A DNA stretch of 64,000 nt from Myxocyprinus asiaticus (Eukaryota > Chordata > Actinopteri > Cypriniformes > Catostomidae): positions 16,095,492 through 16,159,491 of the forward strand of contig NC_059372.1 of the NCBI RefSeq assembly GCF_019703515.2. The letters are read 5' to 3'. Of the stretch, positions 59,307-64,000 are shown one piece after another. The notes beneath the pieces were generated by a model. It searched no databases, was not told the DNA's origin, and saw nothing but the letters and a program-made list of their open reading frames with translations. Each line of letters starts with the position of its first letter. The first letter of the stretch is position 1. The translations under genes and the position numbers were made by a program.

Positions 59307-60320
59307 TCAGCACTCCAGAATTTTCTTAAAAGCCTTCCTGAAACTGTCGTCGAAGAAAGCGTAAAGGAACGGATTGAGACACGAGTTAGCATAACTCAGA
59401 CCCGTGATAAAATACGAGATACCTATAACCAGCGGAGTGGTGGGTAAATCTGAGGTGAGGGCGATTACCGTACTCAGGTGAAACGGCGTCCAACAGAACA
59501 AGCACACCGCGAGGACGATGAACACCATCACCGTGACTCTTTTCTTGACTTTGTCCAGAGCTTTGCCGTTTGAATGCAGTCGCGTACGTCGCAGTTTGTA
59601 GAGCATCGCACTATAGAGGATGCAAATTGTCGACACTGGGATGACAAACCCGAGGACGAGCGTGTAAATCCGACTGGCTTTGAACCAGAAACTCTCAGGA
59701 CTCGGAAAACTTAGAACGCAGCTCGTCCTGCCCTCCGCGTCGTCGGGACTGACATAGACACCGGCGAAAACAGTGAAGGGCATCACGATGAGAATGACCA
59801 GAGTCCAAACCCTGATGCTGACCGTCTTGGCTAACCTGTAGGTCCTGTGGGGCATCCGTTTGGAGCGCAACGTGGAAACCACCACCAGATAGCGGTCCAC
59901 GCTCATGACAGTCAGGAAGAAGATGCTGGAGAAGATGTTGTAGTGATCTATGGAGAGGATCACTTTGCACAAAATGTCACCAAACGGCCAGTAGTTTAAC
60001 AGATGTTCGGCAATGTTAATGGGCAAAACCAACGTGAAAAGGTCGTCGGCGATAGCTAAATTCAAAATAAATAAATTGGTGACAGTTTTCATTTTAGGGG
60101 CTTTTAGGATCACGTAAATGACAGCCGTGTTGCCCGTGAGCCCCACGGCGCAGACGATCGAATAAACAACCGGTAGCCAAATGTAGAAGTCAGGGTAGAG
60201 CATCCACGATGGAGATGTGCAGTTGGTTTGGTTAATGTAATCCGGTTTGGATGAGTGGTTGCATGAATAATGCAACTGAGAGGAAATTGATATATTGTCC
60301 ATTGTGTCTTTGTCTTCCAT
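59307..60320 (-). CDS. npbwr2: Neuropeptides B/W receptor 2, single coding exon
   Basis: This intronless class A GPCR has 337 residues from the ATG at 60320 (331 if the ATG at 60302, MDNIS, is used); human NPBWR2 has 333. The extracellular tail carries four N-glycosylation sequons (NIS, NHS, NQT, NCT). Landmarks are GNTAVIYVILK (TM1), NLAIADD (TM2), the TM3 Cys in DILCK, SVDRY, FCWTPFH (TM6) and NPFLYAF (TM7), with a terminal Cys. The FAGVY segment and LSFPSPESFWFKASR in extracellular loop 2 and TM5 fit NPBWR2 better than NPBWR1 as I remember them. Linkage to oprl1 also favours NPBWR2. Ligands in other vertebrates are neuropeptides B and W, with Gi/o signalling. The frame stays open 47 codons upstream of 60320, but that stretch is low-complexity and interrupted by a likely splice acceptor, so I excluded it. 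Confidence 0.9.
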   Translation of the reverse strand: MEDKDTMDNISISSQLHYSCNHSSKPDYINQTNCTSPSWMLYPDFYIWLPVVYSIVCAVGLTGNTAVIYVILKAPKMKTVTNLFILNLAIADDLFTLVLPINIAEHLLNYWPFGDILCKVILSIDHYNIFSSIFFLTVMSVDRYLVVVSTLRSKRMPHRTYRLAKTVSIRVWTLVILIVMPFTVFAGVYVSPDDAEGRTSCVLSFPSPESFWFKASRIYTLVLGFVIPVSTICILYSAMLYKLRRTRLHSNGKALDKVKKRVTVMVFIVLAVCLFCWTPFHLSTVIALTSDLPTTPLVIGISYFITGLSYANSCLNPFLYAFFDDSFRKAFKKILEC

Positions 60321-60331
60321 TAAAAATAGAA

Positions 60332-60800
60332 CCTTAAAAAAAAGTAGAGAAAAACTTTTACATATAATTTTTTTATTATTATTATTAAAATAAAAACATT
60401 TGTTCTGATATGAATAAGGTCCATATGTTTGGTAAAAGCCTACAATGCAAACTGCAGTCATGTTGTTTTCTGCAGAAAATTATTCAAAGCCTCACTGACC
60501 AATGTGCTTCATTTGTAACATCTATGAAATAGTTTAATTCAATTCAAAAATATATTGATTAACATTACTGAATCAACCTGAATACATTAGGTTACACCAA
60601 CAAAACTCGTTTTAAAGGTTAGATCAGGTAGAAATAGCAATTACAGGTTACCACTTTTACAGTGTATTTTCTTACACCTGATAAGTGGAGCCTCTCCAAT
60701 ATAACGGCAGCCCATAGCCTATGGTAAACTGATTTAACCTAAAATCTCCAAATGCTCAGAATTATTCTCCTTACCCAGCAGAAGCAGACATATGCGCTCT
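60332..60800 (-). promoter_or_regulatory. npbwr2: Possible npbwr2 5' UTR exon and leader intron
   Basis: On the minus strand a donor-like site (gctgg followed by gtaagg, cut after 60775) and a T-rich acceptor (cttttttttaag, exon resuming at 60332) bracket 442 bp immediately upstream of the start codon. A CCAAT box (accaataaag) lies a few dozen bases upstream of the donor. This is consistent with a small untranslated first exon. It rests on splice-site appearance alone. Confidence 0.35.
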
Positions 60801-61087
60801 TCTGTTGGTCGGCTTTATTGGTTTTCCACGAACACTTTTCAGTAAGTGGCAGAGCGTGGCGCATGATGTCAGACAGAGCCACCAACAGTCTTTCACATGT
60901 CATTTTAACCCTTCTATTGCGTTCAGAATCTGCATACACCTTTTGCATGGAATTCAAGCTTATAAATCATTCATAACCCTATGGTTTTCATGTTAAACTA
61001 TTTTGTAAGTCATTAATAAGTTACTTACTGTTCATACATGTAAAAAGATTTATATTATTGGCATGTTATCTGACAATTATAAAAGTT

Positions 61088-61090
<3 letters not shown>

Positions 61091-61152
<62 letters not shown>
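61091..61152. repeat. (TA)n microsatellite
   Basis: Uninterrupted ta units for about 62 bp. Confidence 0.95.
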
Positions 61153-61155
<3 letters not shown>

Positions 61156-61185
61156 ACTTATAGAAATTCTTTGACTTTTCAAATG

Positions 61186-61770
61186 CACTCACTGAGCACT
61201 TTATTAGCACTATGGTCTTAATAAAGTGCCTGACCTGGGCTTCTGCTATTGTAGCCCATCCACCTCAAGGTTTGACATGTTGTGCATTCTGAGATGCTAT
61301 TCTGCTCACTGCAATTGTATAGAGTGGTTATTTGAGTTATCGTAGGCTTTCTGTCAGCTCGAACCAATCTGGTCATTCTCAATTGAACTCTCTCATCAAC
61401 GAGGCATTTCCGTCCACAGAACTGCCACTCACTAGACAGTTTTTTTTTTGTTCTGTTCTGTTCTGTTTTTTTTTTTTTTTTTTTGGCACCATTTTGAGTA
61501 AACTGAAGTGACGGTTGTGTGAGAAAATCCCAGGAGATCAGCAGTTACAGAAATACTCAAACCAGCCCATCTGGCACCAACAATCATGCCACGATTGAAA
61601 TCAGTTTACATTTTTTCACCATTCTGATGGTTGATGTGAACATTAACTAAAACTCCAGACCCACATCTGCATGATTTTATTGATTGCACTGCTGCCACAT
61701 GATTGGCTGATTAGATAATCGCATGAATAAGTAGGTGTACAGTTGTTCCTAATAAAGTGCTTATTGAGTG
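61186..61770. mobile_element. 585-bp TIR element without transposase
   Basis: The left end cactcactgagcactttatt and inverted right end cactcaataagcacttta match over about 22 bp. This end sequence is familiar from many fish genomes, but I cannot name the family. A T-rich, ttctg-repeat block lies at 61440-61485. Confidence 0.65.
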
Positions 61771-64000
61771 TACATTACAGCAAAACCAGTGTTATACATG
61801 AGAAGGACCCTTTTTTTTAATTAACATTTCTATGAAATTTATCTAAATATAACATTAATATACAATTTATATTAACATCTAATATGAGAATTTCTAGTAA
61901 TTTAAATGAATTTCCTATTACTCATAACTGCTCAATACAACTTGGTGGTCAAAAGTTATGAAACTAACGTTTTCTTTTTCAACTAAACATCATCAAAACA
62001 ACTGTACAACTCAAATATACAACATTAATACTTCTTAACTGTTTTAAGCTAAATCTATTCTATTTACTTGCATGAACTGCCGAGTGTTGATGCGTGAGTA
62101 TGCTGCAAGCTGGTTCAGCATCAGATGGATGCAGAGTCAAATGTGGAAAATTTAGACTAATGTGTGCATGAACAAAATCTTGCCACACCCCTTTAGGCCA
62201 TAGTACCTTTGATTTAGTTCATTTGTTATGTTTATTACATCTGTCATGTCTGTTTTTCACAGGAATGTGTGTGTGTGGGGGGGGGGGGGTAGGGTGTTTG
62301 TTTGTAAACATGATGCAGTCCCAGTGAGAGACAAAAAAGTGATTGAGGGAGTATGAAAGGGGCTTAATGTAAGTGAAGTGTTTATAAGAAAAAAAATCTA
62401 ATTTATAGATGTACAAAAAAATATACATAATATCACGTCAATCAAAATTGACCCGTGAACACAAAAAAATGTAACAGTCTTTTAAAATGGTTATATCTCT
62501 TAAAATTTTGTATTAAAAAGTCAGAAAAAACTATGTGTATTTTGAGGGTCATGTAGAAATTCACAAAGTTTGATTCCTGTACTAAAAACGATGTGGTATA
62601 TAAAAATTATTATCAACCTCTCCAGGGTCAGAAATTACCCGAATGTAATAGGAGGGTTAATCTTGCATTGTCCCAAAAGAATACAACAACACAAAACTAT
62701 GTGCTTCATTTATCCAGTTAGCATAAAAAATGATGGTCACATACAAATTACTTTTACTTTTGGGCTACGGTGATCTAGAATGAAAATTGTTCCTTCTGTC
62801 ATCCACTTATGAATATAAAAATAGCAAATCAGACGTTCAGGCAAATGCCAAAAGAAAGTCTTTGGATAGATAGTCACCCCCATCTAGACAGTGGTAATAA
62901 ATGTCTAAACATATTGACATGTATAAGCTTAAACTAGGCCTATTCATTGAAAGAGAGTGAACAAAAAAAATCACCTGAGCCTGTGGAGTATCAATATTAG
63001 TAGAGAGGAAGAGCCATAAAACAGTTTGCAGTTAATGTTGAATTAACTTTTGTGTGTTTTATTTTTTGTTTACACATGCAATAGAAAAAAATGAAGTATT
63101 AACCCTACGTACTTAATTGTGAGTGCATTAGCGAAAGAGAAGGATGGTGATGTAAATGGATACATTATAGCAAGCAAGCCTGCAGCCATTTTATTTTAGG
63201 GGCTGATATGTCAGTGTACTCAGGCCTCGTTTTAAAGCTATTTTTTATGTAGTTGTTGCCATAGCAATTTACAAAGTTTCAACTCCTTTATGCAGATGAT
63301 TACACAAAGAAGGATTTCATTTAAGGATATTGTTCTCTTTAACATCCAGTCACATCAGCATGCTATTCTGCTGGAGCTCTCATCAGGATAAGTGTATGCA
63401 ATTACCTGCTGATTTGACAGATATGGACATAATTTCATGTTTTATCATTTTACCTATTCAAGTGTTAACTTTAATTTAGATTATAATGCATCACCAGAGG
63501 TATCTGGATTCATTCATTAAAATGAGAAGCATGTAATAGTCTATTTTTTTATTTTATTTTATTTTTTCTTTTAGTAAAATGTAGAACATAGTGTGTTTTT
63601 AATGGTAATATTCATTTTCATATTTTTATATAAAGAATTGAATTGTGGCAGTACATCATCCATGGCTGCCTTCAAAAAATATAGATGTAGTTGTCATGGC
63701 AAAGTGTTATGACAAATGGTCACATCATCTTCCTTTATCCACTGATTGAGCTTTAAGAAATTACAGTATATGCTTGATATACAGTATTTCTGTCGTGCCA
63801 TTTTTCAGGTTCATTCTATAAAGTAAAGTAAAAGCACTTAGATTTGTTTGATTTAATGCAGCTTTCTCCCCATAAATCAGAAGCCATTATGTTCTCTCTA
63901 AGTGGATGCATATACTGTAGCCTATGTACCGATGACAAAGTATCAATCAAGGTAACTTAGAGAAAGTGTCTTTAGTCATGTGAAAGTCAAACTAGTCACC
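61771..64000. other. Intergenic, no gene recognised
   Basis: AT-rich. Contains a TG/poly-G run at 62264-62289. A segment near 62430-62660 (tcaaaattgacccgtgaaca...gggtcagaaattaccc) resembles the ends of the piggyBac-like element at 22520-25389. Confidence 0.4.

Noticed and set aside
60321..60461. 47-residue N-terminal extension of npbwr2
   Set aside because: Asn/Lys/Phe-rich AT-driven sequence crossing a likely splice acceptor; the receptor's normal length is reached from 60320 or 60302.

Overview
The window is vertebrate nuclear DNA, almost certainly from a cyprinid-type teleost fish. Three intron-bearing or GPCR-type genes with clear vertebrate orthologues are embedded in AT-rich sequence. 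That sequence is packed with fish repeat families: Tc1-like and piggyBac-like transposons, a DIRS element, tRNA-derived SINEs, and fold-back elements carrying the 'gtgaactatcc' end common in cyprinid genomes. There are no operons, CRISPR arrays, rRNA genes or credible tRNA genes.

All three genes lie on the minus strand. xkr7 (XK-related protein 7) covers 6159-27191 in three coding exons (27191-26674, 12251-12052, 7123-6159). The joins keep frame and give 560 residues. oprl1 (nociceptin/orphanin FQ receptor) covers 43593-50565 in three coding exons (50565-50357, 47282-46927, 44158-43593), giving 376 residues. A short 5' UTR intron is likely just upstream. npbwr2 (neuropeptides B/W receptor 2) is a single coding exon at 59307-60320, 337 residues, with a possible 5' UTR intron. 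The order xkr7-oprl1-npbwr2 parallels the human XKR4-OPRK1-NPBWR1 region on 8q. Human OPRL1 and NPBWR2 are neighbours at 20q13.33. The window therefore looks like one member of this vertebrate paralogon. Both receptors are expected to be Gi/o-coupled neuropeptide receptors; they share a locus by ancestry, not as an operon.

Region by region: 1-6158 is the 3' flank of xkr7, with a Gypsy-type LTR remnant and a SINE. 7124-12051 is xkr7 intron 2, holding a gag-only LTR retrotransposon with two LTRs and a near-perfect 5-bp target duplication. 12252-26673 is xkr7 intron 1. It holds fold-back elements and a three-deep stack: a TIR element split by a piggyBac-like element, itself split by a Tc1-like element. 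27192-43592 is a repeat-rich intergenic block. It contains an almost full-length Tc1 element with two stops, a second Tc1 fragment, and an internally deleted DIRS retroelement. The DIRS deletion junction carries a 24-bp inverted copy of the neighbouring Tc1 fragment. 43593-50720 is oprl1, whose introns hold SINEs and fold-back elements. 50720-59306 and 60321-64000 are intergenic.

I see no new multi-gene biological system here. The most informative observations are the templated-insertion scar inside the DIRS element, the nested transposon stacks that give relative ages, and the receptor-gene microsynteny. All family calls come from reading the translated sequence and from memory of the families; no database search was made.
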